Source: Vibrio rhizosphaerae (lineage in GTDB: Bacteria; Pseudomonadota; Gammaproteobacteria; Enterobacterales; Vibrionaceae). From it: DNA of 64,000 nt. The notes under the pieces were generated by a model that was not told the DNA's origin, did not search any database, and saw only the letters and a list, made by a program, of their open reading frames with translations. Positions 10,118-20,300 of the stretch are shown in pieces. How positions within the stretch are numbered: the stretch's first letter is position 1; each line of letters opens with the position of its first letter. The stretch covers positions 2,046,001 to 2,110,000 of the forward strand of contig NZ_AP024903.1 of assembly GCF_024347095.1 (NCBI RefSeq), read 5' to 3'. The position numbers were made by a program, and so were the translations under genes.

Positions 10118-10134
10118 GGCAGCGAATCGCTGCC
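10112..10134 (-). terminator. topA intrinsic terminator
   Basis: On the minus strand GGCAGC / GCTGCC with a five-base loop is followed by TTTTTT, seven bases after the topA stop codon. Confidence 0.88.
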
Positions 10135-10142
10135 TTAGTTCA

Positions 10143-12773
10143 TTATGATTTCACTTTTTTTCTCTTATCTGTGACCTGCCACTGACCATCAACATAAAGG
10201 ACCGTCCAACCCGTAGGTTTACCATCAATTTCGGTTCGTACGTAGTGCTCTTTCGATTTACGGCTAAAGCGAATCACAGCTGGCACACCATCCGGATCAT
10301 GGGTTGGCGCGGAAGCCAGATACTTAAATTTGTCAGGAATTCGCTCTTCAAAACGGGCAAATTCTTCAACGAGCGGTGCCCGGGTTTCCCTCGATTTAGG
10401 GAAGTTACTGGCCGCCATAAACAGTCCGGACGCACCATCGCGTAAGACAAAATAGGCATCGGATTTTTCACAGGGTAACTCAGGGAAATGTACCGGCTCT
10501 TCTTTCGGTGGGGCGACCTCACCATTTTTCAGAATTTTCCGGGTATTTTTACATGACTCATTGGTGCATCCCATGTATTTACCAAAACGACCATTTTTCA
10601 GCACCATATCTGCGCCACATTTGTCACACTCGACAACCGGGCCATCATATCCTTTAACCTTAAACTCACCATGTTCAACGATATAACCGTCACAATTCGG
10701 GTTGTTACCACACACATGCAACTTGCGCTTATCATCAATCAAATAAGCATCCATTGCCGTTTCACAAATCGGGCAACGTTTCTTCGCGCGTAAGGCTGCG
10801 GTTTCAACATCCTCTTCAAGGACATTGATTACCCCGTCCTCATCACCCAAATTAATCGTTGTTTTACAACGTTCTTTCGGTGGTAAAGCATACCCGGAGC
10901 ATCCGAGGAATACCCCCGTAGACGCCGTCCGAATTCCCATTGGACGAGAGCATGTCGGACACTCAATATTGGTCAGAACAATATGATTCGGCTTCATGCC
11001 GCCATCTTCTTCCTGCTGTTCAGCCTGCTCAAGGGAGACGGAAAAATCACTGAAAAAGTTATCAAGAACACCCTTCCATTTCGCATTTCCTTCAGCAATC
11101 TGGTCCAGCTTCTCTTCCATTCGGGCGGTAAAATCATAGTTCATCAGATCACTGAAACTATCATCTAAACGATCCGTAACAATCTCACCCATCTTTTCAG
11201 CGTAGAAGCGCCGTTGCTCAATTTTTGCGTAGCCGCGATCTTGAATCGTGGAGATAATCGACGCATAAGTCGATGGACGACCAATTCCGCGCTTCTCAAG
11301 CTCTTTTACAAGTGCAGCTTCAGTATATCTTGCCGGCGGCTTGGTAAAGTGTTGTTTGGGATCTAATGCATCTAAAGATAACGTCTCACCGATTTGTACA
11401 CCCGGTAGAATTTGGTCTTCATTCTTACCCAGTGGTCTCTGTACACGCGTCCAACCATCAAACTTCAGAATACGCCCTTTAGCTTTCAGGGTGTATTCGG
11501 CAGCCTTCACACTAATTGTGGTTGAGTCATAGCGAGCCGGTGTCATCTGACAAGCAACGAACTGATTCCAGATTAATGTGTACAATTTATGGGCATCAGT
11601 ATCCATGCCTTCCAGCGCATCGGCCAGAACATTAACATCCGAAGGACGAATGGCCTCGTGGGCCTCTTGTGCCCCGGCTTTGCTGCCATACACATTCGGA
11701 CTATCGGGTAAATATGCTGATCCGAAATTGGTTTGCACATAATCCCGGACCGCATCGACCGCTTCGGAGCTCAAGTTGGTCGAATCCGTCCGCATATAAG
11801 TAATATAACCGGCTTCATACAAACGCTGTGCAAGCATCATGGTTTTCTTAACACCATAGCCTAAGCGTGTACTTGCCGCTTGTTGCAACGTCGAGGTAAT
11901 AAAAGGCGCAGACGGTTTGCTCGATGTAGGGCGATCTTCCCGCTTACAGACTTCGTATTGTGCCGATTCAAGCACGCGAACAGCCGTTTTCGCATCTTGC
12001 TCATTGAGAGGCTTAAATGCCACACCATCTTTTTGTGCGACCAGCAGACGAAGCGCTTTTCCGTCCGGTGTTTGGGTATCGGCATGAATATCCCAAAACT
12101 CTTCCGGCACAAATGCTTTAATTTCCCGCTCTTTTTCGACCAATAGCTTCACCGCAACGGACTGAACCCGACCGGCCGACAGACCGCGAGCAACTTTCTT
12201 CCACAACAGCGGAGAGACCATGAAACCCACAACACGATCCATGAAACGACGTGCTTGCTGAGCATTCACGCCGTCCATATTCAGTTCCCCAGGCTCATGG
12301 AAAGCCTGTTGAATCGCGTTTTTGGTGATTTCATTAAAGACAACTCGTTTGTAGCGGTCTTCTTCACCTCCGATAATCTCGCGCAGATGCCATGCAATCG
12401 CTTCCCCCTCTCGGTCCAAATCCGTTGCGAGGTAAACGCAGTCAGCATCTTTGGCTAACTTCTGAAGTTCAGAAACGACTTTTTCCTTGCCTGGAAGCAC
12501 CTGATAATTCGCCTCCCAATCATGGTAAGGATCAACCCCCATTTTTTTTATCAGTGCACTGCGTTCTTTCTCTTTTTTTAAACGTTCTTTCTCTTCTGCA
12601 CTTAAATGTTTCGTTGAAACAGGTGTTGATTTTTTGGTTGAACTTGCTTGACCAGAGGTAGGAAGATCTCGGACATGACCGACACTAGACTTCACAATAT
12701 AGTCTCGGCCAAGATATTTATTAATCGTTTTAGCTTTGGCTGGAGACTCCACTATAACCAGTGATTTACCCAT
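10143..12773 (-). CDS. topA: TopA, DNA topoisomerase I
   Basis: Topoisomerase I relaxes negative supercoils by transient cleavage of one strand. The Toprim domain opens with [19 protein letters not shown] and contains [13 protein letters not shown]; the active-site tyrosine lies in [14 protein letters not shown]. The C-terminal part carries tetracysteine zinc ribbons ([42 protein letters not shown]) and a further DNA-binding module. The ATG at 12773 ([13 protein letters not shown]) gives 876 residues; an in-frame upstream extension to 12872 is not conserved. The gene is followed by a strong terminator. The roughly 430 bp in front should hold its supercoiling-sensitive promoters. Confidence 0.96.
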   Translation of the reverse strand: MGKSLVIVESPAKAKTINKYLGRDYIVKSSVGHVRDLPTSGQASSTKKSTPVSTKHLSAEEKERLKKEKERSALIKKMGVDPYHDWEANYQVLPGKEKVVSELQKLAKDADCVYLATDLDREGEAIAWHLREIIGGEEDRYKRVVFNEITKNAIQQAFHEPGELNMDGVNAQQARRFMDRVVGFMVSPLLWKKVARGLSAGRVQSVAVKLLVEKEREIKAFVPEEFWDIHADTQTPDGKALRLLVAQKDGVAFKPLNEQDAKTAVRVLESAQYEVCKREDRPTSSKPSAPFITSTLQQAASTRLGYGVKKTMMLAQRLYEAGYITYMRTDSTNLSSEAVDAVRDYVQTNFGSAYLPDSPNVYGSKAGAQEAHEAIRPSDVNVLADALEGMDTDAHKLYTLIWNQFVACQMTPARYDSTTISVKAAEYTLKAKGRILKFDGWTRVQRPLGKNEDQILPGVQIGETLSLDALDPKQHFTKPPARYTEAALVKELEKRGIGRPSTYASIISTIQDRGYAKIEQRRFYAEKMGEIVTDRLDDSFSDLMNYDFTARMEEKLDQIAEGNAKWKGVLDNFFSDFSVSLEQAEQQEEDGGMKPNHIVLTNIECPTCSRPMGIRTASTGVFLGCSGYALPPKERCKTTINLGDEDGVINVLEEDVETAALRAKKRCPICETAMDAYLIDDKRKLHVCGNNPNCDGYIVEHGEFKVKGYDGPVVECDKCGADMVLKNGRFGKYMGCTNESCKNTRKILKNGEVAPPKEEPVHFPELPCEKSDAYFVLRDGASGLFMAASNFPKSRETRAPLVEEFARFEERIPDKFKYLASAPTHDPDGVPAVIRFSRKSKEHYVRTEIDGKPTGWTVLYVDGQWQVTDKRKKVKS

Positions 12774-13205
12774 AATTGACTCAAATGTCCTTAATCCAAA
12801 TGCGAACGTGGTCGCAATTACACTCAAAATTAGACTTCTTTTTACTATCGAGCGAGACAACGATAAGATCAACCTGTTTTTGCAAATTGATACTTAATTG
12901 CTCGACAATTGTCCGAATCGAATTTTAGCTTAGTCTAAAACTCAGATACACACTTAGGTCATCTCTCTCAGAATAACGTCTCGTATGATAGTACACATTC
13001 TCAAACGGCTATCTCAAACTGCCTGCGTATACTAAATGGACTCTCGACATCTCTCGAAAAAAATCCGCCGTTCTATGGGATAAGTCACAGAATAAGCCAT
13101 GATAACCACGATAATTCTGGCATCGGAACGCGTACTTCCTCACAAAAACTGCCTATCAGCGGCATTTCGGTATAAAATGAGCCAACTTAGATGAAAGGAG
13201 GGATA
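12774..13205. other. Divergent control region topA / yciN
   Basis: About 430 bp between two divergent genes, with no credible reading frame. I see AT-rich tracts but no promoter I would place with confidence. Confidence 0.5.
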
Positions 13206-13472
13206 ATGAGCAATAAAAAAATCATTTCCGTTTCAGATCTGCTGATGATTGCCAATCAATTAATTCAGGAACATGAACATTACATTGAAGGAATGCGTGC
13301 AGAGGCCGTTGAAGAAAAAGACGATGTGTTGGTATTTAAAGGTAACTATTTTCTCGATGAGCAAGGCTTACCCACGGCAAAAACAACAGCCGTATTTAAT
13401 ATGTTCAAATATTTAGCCCATCAACTGTCTAAAGAATTTACCCTGCAAGGTGAGGCCAGCGAAACACGATAG
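13206..13472 (+). CDS. yciN: YciN-family small protein (DUF2498)
   Basis: An 88-residue cytosolic protein of the YciN family, encoded next to topA as in E. coli. The conserved core [31 protein letters not shown] matches E. coli YciN closely. A very strong Shine-Dalgarno (AAAGGAGGG) precedes the ATG at 13206; an ATG five codons upstream overlaps that site and is rejected. The biochemical function of the family is not known to me. Its conserved pairing with topA is the only contextual clue. Confidence 0.88.
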   Translation: MSNKKIISVSDLLMIANQLIQEHEHYIEGMRAEAVEEKDDVLVFKGNYFLDEQGLPTAKTTAVFNMFKYLAHQLSKEFTLQGEASETR

Positions 13473-13491
13473 TCACGTGAAGACTACGAAT

Positions 13492-13522
13492 ACATGCCAC
13501 TGACGACCAGTAAGTGGCATGT
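13492..13522. terminator. Hairpin between convergent yciN and aroA
   Basis: Ten-base arms ACATGCCACT / AGTGGCATGT enclose an 11-base loop. Neither side has a clean T-run, so this is a probable rather than certain terminator of the two convergent genes. Confidence 0.5.
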
Positions 13523-13563
13523 TCCAGATATCAGTAATAGTCAGCGGGTCCTGTTATCCATGA

Positions 13564-14859
13564 TCACGCGTCATGCGAACCACTTAAACTTTTTAACCGG
13601 TCAAAATAATCCGGAAAAGTCTTTGACGTACAACCCGGATCATTAATCGTCACCGGAGTCTCACTCAAAGCAACCAGCGAAAAACACATCGCCATGCGAT
13701 GGTCATCATAGGTATCAATTGCCGCATGTTGCAAAACCGTTGGAGGGGTGATGGTGATATAATCCTCCCCTTCTTCAACCTGAGCACCGACTTTGCGGAG
13801 TTCTGTTGCCATCGCAGTCAGACGATCGGTTTCTTTCACACGCCAGTTATACACATTCCGGATTGCCGTCGTTCCTTCTGCAAATAGTGCGGTGGTTGCA
13901 ATCGTCATGGCCGCATCAGGAATATGGTTGAAATCCATATCGACAGCTTTTAATGTCCCACGGTGAGCACAGATGTAGTCGTCTCCCCACTCAATTTTAG
14001 CACCCATCTTTTCCAGTGCATCGGCAAAACGAATATCACCCTGAATACTGTTTTTACCAATCCCTGTGACTTTCACCGAACCACCTTGAATCGCTGCGGC
14101 AGCAAGGAAATAAGAGGCAGATGAAGCATCCCCTTCGACCAGAAAATCACCGGGTGACACATAGGATTGTCCGCCCTGAATGATAAACTCTCGATAATCG
14201 TGATTGGTGACTGAAACACCAAACGTAGCCATAATGTGCAGTGTAATATCGATATAGGGTTTAGAGACGAGTTCACCGATAATCTCAATCCGAGTTTCAC
14301 GGTCAGCAAGCGGTGCTGACATCAGAAATGCTGTCAAAAACTGGCTGGAAATGGAGCCATCAATGCGGACGGTTCCACCTTTTAACCCCGTACTGCGAAT
14401 CCGCAGTGGCGGGAAATTTTCATTCTCAAGATATTGAATGTCGGCACCAGCCTGACGCAACGCATCGACTAAATGACCAATTGGCCGCTCTTTCATGCGG
14501 GGCTCACCGGTCAACGTATAGGTTCCGGTGCCTAGGCACAAAGCTGCCGCCAAGGGGCGCATTGCTGTACCGGCATTGCCAAGAAACAGTTCCAGTGCAT
14601 CATCTCCCGACTGAAAAGCGTGTCCCAATCCATCAACTTCACAAACCGTTTTGTCCTCAGAAAGACGATAAGAAACTCCCAATGCTTTCAATGCATTCAG
14701 CATATGACGGATATCATCACTATCTAACAAATTCGTCAGACGAGTCGTTCCTTGGGCTAAGGCTGCTAAAAGTAGCGCTCGGTTCGAGACACTTTTTGAA
14801 CCGGGTAAATTGACTTCACCCTGAATACTTTTGATCGGTTGTAATGTAAGGCTTTCCAT
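13564..14859 (-). CDS. aroA: AroA, 3-phosphoshikimate 1-carboxyvinyltransferase (EPSP synthase)
   Basis: AroA transfers the enolpyruvyl group of PEP to shikimate-3-phosphate, the sixth step of the shikimate pathway. The signature [20 protein letters not shown] with the catalytic lysine is at residues 19-38, [12 protein letters not shown] near 92-103, and [12 protein letters not shown] and [10 protein letters not shown] further on. The class I pattern ([24 protein letters not shown]) is seen. The length of 431 is normal. No serC precedes it, unlike E. coli; here the upstream neighbour is a glycine-zipper gene on the same strand, 150 bp away. Confidence 0.96.
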   Translation of the reverse strand: MESLTLQPIKSIQGEVNLPGSKSVSNRALLLAALAQGTTRLTNLLDSDDIRHMLNALKALGVSYRLSEDKTVCEVDGLGHAFQSGDDALELFLGNAGTAMRPLAAALCLGTGTYTLTGEPRMKERPIGHLVDALRQAGADIQYLENENFPPLRIRSTGLKGGTVRIDGSISSQFLTAFLMSAPLADRETRIEIIGELVSKPYIDITLHIMATFGVSVTNHDYREFIIQGGQSYVSPGDFLVEGDASSASYFLAAAAIQGGSVKVTGIGKNSIQGDIRFADALEKMGAKIEWGDDYICAHRGTLKAVDMDFNHIPDAAMTIATTALFAEGTTAIRNVYNWRVKETDRLTAMATELRKVGAQVEEGEDYITITPPTVLQHAAIDTYDDHRMAMCFSLVALSETPVTINDPGCTSKTFPDYFDRLKSLSGSHDA

Positions 14860-14878
14860 TTAAAGATTGTTTTCCTTG

Positions 14879-14908
14879 CACCGCTCGCGTTCATTTGGAT
14901 GAGCGGTG
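14879..14908. repeat. Inverted repeat upstream of aroA
   Basis: Eight-base arms CACCGCTC (14879-14886) and GAGCGGTG (14901-14908) lie 20 bp before the aroA start. In the aroA message this would be a 5' UTR hairpin close to the ribosome site; it could instead terminate transcripts from the upstream gene. No T-run follows on the minus strand. Confidence 0.4.
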
Positions 14909-15011
14909 AAAATTTTTCGTATAGTGAGACTATCGAAATTCCTGTGTGAAAACTAGTATCAAAAACGTCAATTCGTGACAAAATGCCTCTGTCAAAATGA
15001 GTCATCTGAGA

Positions 15012-15467
15012 TTAATAAACTTTATCGACACGAACACCATCATCGAAATAAAGAATACGTACTTGATCATCTTTAGTGAAAATCATATTGGGATCAACTT
15101 CTTGTATCACGTCGATATAACGCTCGCCTTCAACTTTGATCAACAACTCAACCGCCTTATCCTCTCTTTGATAAGCGCGCGTCGCATGATGATGAGCAAT
15201 TCCGCCACCGGCAATCGAGCCAACAATCGTCGCCAACGACTGACCATGACCACCACCGAATTGATGGCCAATAATACCGCCGGCCACTGCACCGATGAAG
15301 GTTTCCCAACCGTTGGCTTGAGCATGAACCACTTCGGTTTGGGACAAATAACGGACAGAGTCGATCTGACCAAAAACAACTTGATTCACAGGACGCGCTA
15401 CATTTCTTTCATAAGCAGCATTTGCAATCAGAGGAAAAACAAATAAGATCAGTATTAACAATCGCAT
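15012..15467 (-). CDS. Exported glycine-zipper protein (17 kDa antigen/SlyB-like domain)
   Basis: A 151-residue protein with a cleavable signal peptide (MRLLILILFVFPLIANA) and a glycine-zipper 2TM segment around residues 55-90 (GAVAGGIIGHQFGGG, GSIAGGGIAHHH). That pattern occurs in SlyB/PcpY-type outer membrane proteins and 17 kDa surface antigens. There is no cysteine at the cleavage site, so it is probably not a lipoprotein, unlike SlyB itself. The C-terminal part forms an extended beta-rich tail. GGAGA precedes the ATG by eight bases. It is divergent from aat with only 28 bp between start codons, so the promoters must overlap the coding starts. The specific function is unknown. Confidence 0.8.
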   Translation of the reverse strand: MRLLILILFVFPLIANAAYERNVARPVNQVVFGQIDSVRYLSQTEVVHAQANGWETFIGAVAGGIIGHQFGGGHGQSLATIVGSIAGGGIAHHHATRAYQREDKAVELLIKVEGERYIDVIQEVDPNMIFTKDDQVRILYFDDGVRVDKVY

Positions 15468-15495
15468 AAATGGATCTCCGACTAACTGAATTGAT

Positions 15496-16215
15496 ATGAC
15501 AATCTATCTCCCAGAACTAGCCATGGATGAATATTCATTCCCACCGCTGAATCAAGCACTGGACGAACCAAACGGATTACTTGCCTTTGGCGGGGATCTC
15601 CATCCGGATCGGCTACTTGCGGCTTACCGTTCTGGTATCTTCCCTTGGTATAGTCCCGGAGAGCCGATTCTGTGGTGGAGCCCTTCACCAAGAGCGATTA
15701 TATTACCTAAGACATTTAAACCCGCTAAAAGTCTCCGTAAATTTCAGAGAAAAGCGAACTATGCCATCAGTATGAATCGATGTACTGATAAAATTATCGA
15801 ATTATGTGCCGAAACACGAGCGCCCTCAGAGACTTGGCTGACGCCTGAAATGAAAATAGCCTATCAACGGCTATCCAAACTAGGACATTGCCACTCAATC
15901 GAAGTCTGGCAGGATTCAGCTATAATTGGTGGACTATATGGCATTCAAGTCGGGCGACTCTTTTGTGGCGAATCCATGTTCAGCTTAAAAACCAATGCTT
16001 CTAAAATTGGACTATGGGGATTCTGTCAGCATTTTTCCCGACACGGCGGGCAGTTGATCGATTGTCAGATGATGAATCCTCATCTGGCATCTTTAGGCGC
16101 TGAAGCTCTTGAACGTGACCCATTTATAAAAACATTATCCAAACTTAAATATAAAGAGATAGATCCCAACTGTTATTCGCCACAGTGGATATCATTGGAC
16201 TTATCCTCAGACTAA
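15496..16215 (+). CDS. aat: Aat, leucyl/phenylalanyl-tRNA-protein transferase
   Basis: Aat adds leucine or phenylalanine from charged tRNA to proteins with N-terminal Arg or Lys, marking them for ClpS-ClpAP. Family blocks are PNGLLAFGGDLHPDRLLAAYRSGIFPWYSPGEPILWWSP split across residues 25-65, GLYGIQVGRLFCGESMFS, and HGGQLIDCQMMNPHLASLGA. The length of 239 is normal. It is followed nine bases later by bpt, the second N-end-rule transferase. The substrates' adaptor clpS and unfoldase clpA lie only a few kilobases downstream in the same window. Confidence 0.95.
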   Translation: MTIYLPELAMDEYSFPPLNQALDEPNGLLAFGGDLHPDRLLAAYRSGIFPWYSPGEPILWWSPSPRAIILPKTFKPAKSLRKFQRKANYAISMNRCTDKIIELCAETRAPSETWLTPEMKIAYQRLSKLGHCHSIEVWQDSAIIGGLYGIQVGRLFCGESMFSLKTNASKIGLWGFCQHFSRHGGQLIDCQMMNPHLASLGAEALERDPFIKTLSKLKYKEIDPNCYSPQWISLDLSSD

Positions 16216-16224
16216 TCGAATTTT

Positions 16225-16911
16225 ATGCAGAATATACGAATTGGATTAAGCCATAACCATCCATGCAGCTATTTACCCAAGCGGCTGGAACGTGTCGCAA
16301 TTGCGATGGATGCAGAACTCCATACACCAGAGCAATATGAAATGTTACTCGCCAATGGATTCAGAAGAAGTGGCGATACCATCTATAAACCTCATTGTGA
16401 TAGCTGCCAGCTTTGTCAGGCGATTCGGGTCTCAATCACCGCATTTCATCTCAGTAGAAGTCAAAAGCGACTTTTAAATAAATCAAACCAGTTTCGCTGG
16501 GAAGTCAAAGACAGCCTCGATCCAGACTGGTACTCCCTATACAAACGCTACATCAATCAACGTCATCGCAACGGCAGCATGTATCCGCCCAATCGCGAAG
16601 ATTTTGCTCAATTTTCTTCCTGTCGTTGGCTCAAAACCGTCTACCTACATATTTATAAAGCTGACCGGCTCGTTGCCATTGCTGTCACTGATCTCTTACC
16701 TCAAAGTGCAAGCGCTTTTTATACGTTTTATGACCCCGATGAAAAGCTTTCACTGGGCACGCTCGCCGTCCTGTTACAAACTCAATATTGTCATCAGCAA
16801 CAAAAAGTCTGGCTTTATCTGGGCTATCAGATCGATGAATGTCCGGCCATGAATTATAAAACACGCTTTCAACCGCATCAAAGGCTAGTAAATCAACGTT
16901 GGCAAGGGTAG
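16225..16911 (+). CDS. bpt: Bpt (Ate-like), aspartate/glutamate leucyltransferase
   Basis: Bpt conjugates leucine to proteins whose N-terminus is aspartate or glutamate, creating a primary degradation signal. The N-terminal ATE domain has the cysteine pattern HNHPCSYLP and CDSCQLCQAIRV, and the C-terminal domain includes YINQRHRNGSMYPP, DLLPQSASAFYTFYDPD, WLYLGYQIDECPAMNYKTRFQPHQ. The 228 residues fit the family. It forms an operon with aat and is followed by infA 80 bp downstream. The group was named from Vibrio vulnificus Bpt, which acts through the ClpS pathway. Confidence 0.94.
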   Translation: MQNIRIGLSHNHPCSYLPKRLERVAIAMDAELHTPEQYEMLLANGFRRSGDTIYKPHCDSCQLCQAIRVSITAFHLSRSQKRLLNKSNQFRWEVKDSLDPDWYSLYKRYINQRHRNGSMYPPNREDFAQFSSCRWLKTVYLHIYKADRLVAIAVTDLLPQSASAFYTFYDPDEKLSLGTLAVLLQTQYCHQQQKVWLYLGYQIDECPAMNYKTRFQPHQRLVNQRWQG

Positions 16912-16943
16912 AATACGCGCAACTTTACTATTTTCAGAGATGA

Positions 16944-16967
16944 CGGCAAAATACATGCCGGATTTTT
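16944..16967 (+). terminator. Weak hairpin plus T-run between bpt and infA
   Basis: CGGCA / TGCCG with a seven-base loop is followed by GATTTTT. The stem is only five base pairs, so it may be an attenuating site rather than a full terminator. Confidence 0.35.
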
Positions 16968-16990
16968 CGCCACATGTTGAAGAGGATTAA

Positions 16991-17209
<219 letters not shown>

Positions 17210-17240
17210 TCCCTCAAAGCAGTCTGCCAAAAAAAAGTAT

Positions 17241-17264
17241 CCACCGGCATAGCCGGTGGTTTTT
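17241..17264 (+). terminator. infA intrinsic terminator
   Basis: CCACCGGC / GCCGGTGG with a three-base loop is followed by TTTTT, 31 bases after the infA stop. Confidence 0.92.
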
Positions 17265-17336
17265 CATATGCGCCTATAAGGCTCTCCTACTAGCAGCGCC
17301 CTAGCAGGCGCGTAGTGATCTGACATTTGCATATGA

Positions 17337-17798
17337 CTACTTCCTGCGGCCCGTAAACGGGCTACCTGAATACGGGATCGACAATTGCTCTCCCATTTTA
17401 TCCTGCTCTAGTTGCTGCTTGATGTAATTTTGTATCTTGCTCGTATTTTTACCTACCGTATCTACATAATAACCTCGGCACCAAAATTCTCGATTTCTAT
17501 ATTTAAACTTCAAATCACCGAATCGTTCATAAAGCATTAGGCTACTTTTACCTTTCAAATACCCCATAAACCCTGAAACACTCATTTTGGGCGGTATTTC
17601 TAAAAGCATGTGGATATGATCCGCGCAACATTCCGCTTCAAGAATGTTCACATTTTTCCATTCACATAGTTTCCTCAATATTTCACCTATTGCTCTACGT
17701 TTTTCTCCGTAGAACACTTGTCTTCTATATTTCGGTGCAAACACTATGTGGTATTTACAGTTCCAGCGCGTGTGCGCTAAGCTCTTTTCGTCCCCCAT
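17337..17798 (-). CDS. tnpA: IS200 transposase TnpA (HUH, Y1 type)
   Basis: TnpA of IS200 is a small dimeric HUH nuclease that excises and inserts the element as single-stranded DNA. The 153 residues include the HUH motif DHIHMLLEIPP and the catalytic tyrosine region KNTSKIQNYIKQQL. The N-terminus MGDEKSLAHTRWNCKYHIVFAPKYRR agrees with Salmonella IS200, split here only by line. No tnpB or RNA-guided nuclease accompanies it. The reading frame is intact. A Shine-Dalgarno AAGGGGG lies in front of the ATG but is contained in the 3' arm of a long inverted repeat, so translation should be weak. Confidence 0.95.
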   Translation of the reverse strand: MGDEKSLAHTRWNCKYHIVFAPKYRRQVFYGEKRRAIGEILRKLCEWKNVNILEAECCADHIHMLLEIPPKMSVSGFMGYLKGKSSLMLYERFGDLKFKYRNREFWCRGYYVDTVGKNTSKIQNYIKQQLEQDKMGEQLSIPYSGSPFTGRRK

Positions 17799-17802
17799 TG
17801 GG

Positions 17803-17874
17803 ACCCCCTTTCAATTCTTAATTAACTCTTGTAGTTGCCAGACCACAAGACGTTTTTATCAAATTGAAAGGGGT
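17803..17874 (-). promoter_or_regulatory. 5' UTR inverted repeat sequestering the tnpA ribosome site
   Basis: On the tnpA strand ACCCCTTTCAATT (17862-17874) can pair with AATTGAAAGGGGGT (17803-17816). The second arm contains the Shine-Dalgarno of tnpA. In Salmonella IS200 such an RNA structure is known to block 30S binding. The loop is about 45 bases. Confidence 0.75.
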
Positions 17875-17908
17875 TATATAACTGACTTATAGCTGTAAGC
17901 TTTACGGA

Positions 17909-17930
17909 ACCCCCAGCCTAGCTGGGGGTT
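17909..17930. terminator. IS200 left-end hairpin (terminator-like)
   Basis: ACCCCCAGC / GCTGGGGGT with a short CTA loop; on the plus strand it is followed by TTTTCTC. In IS200 a left-end terminator shields tnpA from outside transcription. Here the better T-run is on the plus strand. Confidence 0.65.
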
Positions 17931-17943
17931 TTCTCTATACAAG

Positions 17944-17970
17944 AAAACGGAGCAAAATGCTCCGTTTTTT
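17944..17970. terminator. clpA terminator (bidirectional)
   Basis: ACGGAGC / GCTCCGT with a five-base AT loop has AAAA on one side and TTTTTT on the other. It lies 23 bases after the clpA stop and serves clpA on the minus strand. Confidence 0.85.
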
Positions 17971-17992
17971 ATGAGTTTGAACAAGAGAATCA

Positions 17993-20260
17993 TTAATGAA
18001 CTGCGGCTTCTTTTGCCCCGATATACTCGAATACCGGTTCATCATCTTTCAGAGACACTTTTACGGTACCGCCATCTACCAGGGCACCAAACAGTAATTC
18101 GTTGGCCAGCGGTTTTTTCAGTTTTTCCTGAATCACCCGAGCCATCGGACGTGCTCCCATCTCTTTATCGTAACCTTTTTGTGCCAGCCAGTGTCTTGCT
18201 TCTTCAGAAACCTCAAGCGATACACCGCGAGCATCCAGTTGGGCTTGCAGTTCAACGACAAATTTATCGACCACCTGATGAATGACACGCTCATCCAGTG
18301 CATTAAACCAGATAATATTATCTAAACGGTTTCTAAACTCAGGACTGAAGACTTTCTTGATTTCAGACATGGCATCATGACTGTGATCCTGTTGAATCAA
18401 CCCAATTGATTTTTTCACAGTTTCGGCAACACCGGCATTGGTGGTCATGACCATAATCACATTGCGGAAGTCTGCTTTACGTCCGTTGTTATCCGTCAGG
18501 GTACCATTATCCATCACTTGCAATAGCAAATTGAAGATATCCGGATGCGCTTTCTCAATTTCATCCAGCAATACCACCGCATGAGGATGTTTAATGACCG
18601 CATCTGTCAACAACCCGCCTTGATCGTATCCGACATAACCCGGAGGCGCACCGATCAGACGACTGACCGAGTGGCGCTCACCATATTCAGACATATCAAA
18701 GCGCAGTAACTCAATCCCCATTAGCTTCGAAAGCTGAATCGTCACTTCAGTTTTACCGACACCAGTCGGACCGGCAAACAGGAATGAACCAACGGGTTTG
18801 TTTTCAGCCCCCAACCCAGCTCGCGACAATTTGATCGCTTCGCTCAATGCGTCAATCGCAGTATCCTGTCCGAAGACTAACATCTTCATTTTCTGATCGA
18901 GGCTTTGTAAAACATCCTTATCAGAAGAAGACAGTGATTTCTCAGGAATTCGGGCCATTTTCGCAACCATCGTTTCAATATCTGCAACACCAACCGTTTT
19001 CTTCCGCCGACTCGCAGGTACCAAACGTGCTCTTGCACCCGCTTCATCTATCACATCGATCGCTTTATCAGGTAAGTGACGCTCATTGATATATTTTGCA
19101 GATAACTCAACCGCAGCCCGCAGCGCTTTATTGGTATAACGCACTTCATGGTGAGCTTCATATTTCGCTTTCAATCCCATCAAGATTTTTGTGGTGTCAT
19201 CCAGAGATGGTTCCGCAATATCGATTTTTTGGAAACGACGGGAAAGTGCCCGCTCTTTTTCAAAAATATTACTGTATTCCTGATAAGTGGTAGAGCCGAT
19301 ACAACGTAACTTACCGCTACTGAGGAGCGGTTTGATTAAATTCGCGGCATCAACCTGACCACCCGATGCAGCACCGGCACCAATAATGGTATGAATCTCA
19401 TCAATGAACAGAATGGCATCTTTTTCTTTTTCCAGCTGTTTCAGGATATTTTTAAAGCGTTTTTCAAAATCACCACGGTATTTTGTCCCTGCCAGCAAAG
19501 AACCGATATCTAACGAGTAGATCACACTATCTTTGATAATTTCTGGTACCTGCCCTTCGACAATGCGCCAGGCCAGTCCTTCCGCAATAGCAGTTTTACC
19601 CACACCGGCTTCACCAACCAGTAGCGGATTATTCTTACGGCGACGACATAGGACTTGTACGGTACGCTCCAGCTCGTAGTCCCTGCCAATTAATGGATCA
19701 ATCTGACCATTTTTCGCTAGCTGATTGAGATTACTTGCAAAGTTTTCAAGACGTTCTTCAGAGGGGGTATCTTCTGCACTGTCCGAGCCAAAAGAATCGG
19801 GAGCAGATTCATCACTGGAGCCTGATGTTTTGGTAATACCATGGGAGATATAATTGACGATGTCCAGACGGCTAATATCGTGCTTTTTCAACAGATAAGC
19901 GGCCTGAGATTCTTGTTCACTAAAAATTGCAACGAGGACATTTGCACCAGTCACTTCATTTCGTCCGGAAGACTGAACATGAAAGACTGCGCGTTGCAAG
20001 ACACGCTGAAAACTGAGTGTTGGCTGTGTTTCCCGCGTTTCATCACTTTCCGGAATCAGGGGTGTTGTTTTGTCGATAAACACATCTAACTCTGAACGCA
20101 AAGCATCCAGATCCGCTCGACAAGCGATTAATGCTTCTTTCGCTGCTCCATTCTCTAACAATGCAAGCAATAGATGCTCGACAGTCATATACTCATGTCT
20201 TTTATCCCTGGCTCGGGCAAAAGCATTGTTCAAACTAGATTCTAGTTCTTTGTTAAGCAT
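17993..20260 (-). CDS. clpA: ClpA, ATP-dependent Clp protease ATP-binding subunit
   Basis: ClpA is the AAA+ unfoldase that feeds N-degron and other substrates to ClpP. The N-terminal repeat domain (residues 1-140) is followed by two AAA modules with Walker A GEAGVGKT and GPTGVGKT and Walker [10 protein letters not shown] and [12 protein letters not shown]. The C-terminal region includes [28 protein letters not shown]. The start [14 protein letters not shown], behind the strong Shine-Dalgarno AAGGGGG, gives 755 residues (E. coli 758); the frame extends 26 codons upstream into clpS but that part is not family-like. It is downstream of clpS. Its last 15 bases before and including ATG are identical to those of the neighbouring IS200 tnpA. 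Confidence 0.96.
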   Translation of the reverse strand: MLNKELESSLNNAFARARDKRHEYMTVEHLLLALLENGAAKEALIACRADLDALRSELDVFIDKTTPLIPESDETRETQPTLSFQRVLQRAVFHVQSSGRNEVTGANVLVAIFSEQESQAAYLLKKHDISRLDIVNYISHGITKTSGSSDESAPDSFGSDSAEDTPSEERLENFASNLNQLAKNGQIDPLIGRDYELERTVQVLCRRRKNNPLLVGEAGVGKTAIAEGLAWRIVEGQVPEIIKDSVIYSLDIGSLLAGTKYRGDFEKRFKNILKQLEKEKDAILFIDEIHTIIGAGAASGGQVDAANLIKPLLSSGKLRCIGSTTYQEYSNIFEKERALSRRFQKIDIAEPSLDDTTKILMGLKAKYEAHHEVRYTNKALRAAVELSAKYINERHLPDKAIDVIDEAGARARLVPASRRKKTVGVADIETMVAKMARIPEKSLSSSDKDVLQSLDQKMKMLVFGQDTAIDALSEAIKLSRAGLGAENKPVGSFLFAGPTGVGKTEVTIQLSKLMGIELLRFDMSEYGERHSVSRLIGAPPGYVGYDQGGLLTDAVIKHPHAVVLLDEIEKAHPDIFNLLLQVMDNGTLTDNNGRKADFRNVIMVMTTNAGVAETVKKSIGLIQQDHSHDAMSEIKKVFSPEFRNRLDNIIWFNALDERVIHQVVDKFVVELQAQLDARGVSLEVSEEARHWLAQKGYDKEMGARPMARVIQEKLKKPLANELLFGALVDGGTVKVSLKDDEPVFEYIGAKEAAVH

Positions 20261-20300
20261 TGGGACCCCCTTAAGGAACAACCTTGTTGTTCGGCAAGTA

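Larger units (their letters stand above)
17270..17935 (-). mobile_element. IS200-type insertion sequence (approximate ends)
   Basis: A complete-looking IS200 (IS200/IS605 family, single-gene type). It contains one tnpA, a downstream hairpin at 17296-17311 (GCGCC / GGCGC) fitting the right end, and at the other side the GC-rich hairpin ACCCCCAGC / GCTGGGGGT (17909-17930) typical of the IS200 left end. These elements move as single strands, have no terminal inverted repeats and make no target duplication, so the exact ends cannot be read here; my limits may be off by some tens of bases. The element fills the gap between the native infA terminator and the clpA terminator and disrupts no gene. 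Confidence 0.85.

Noticed and set aside
17265..17990. Search for a serine tRNA gene between infA and clpA, as in E. coli
   Set aside because: The gap contains only the IS200 and terminators; no cloverleaf or CCA end is seen.
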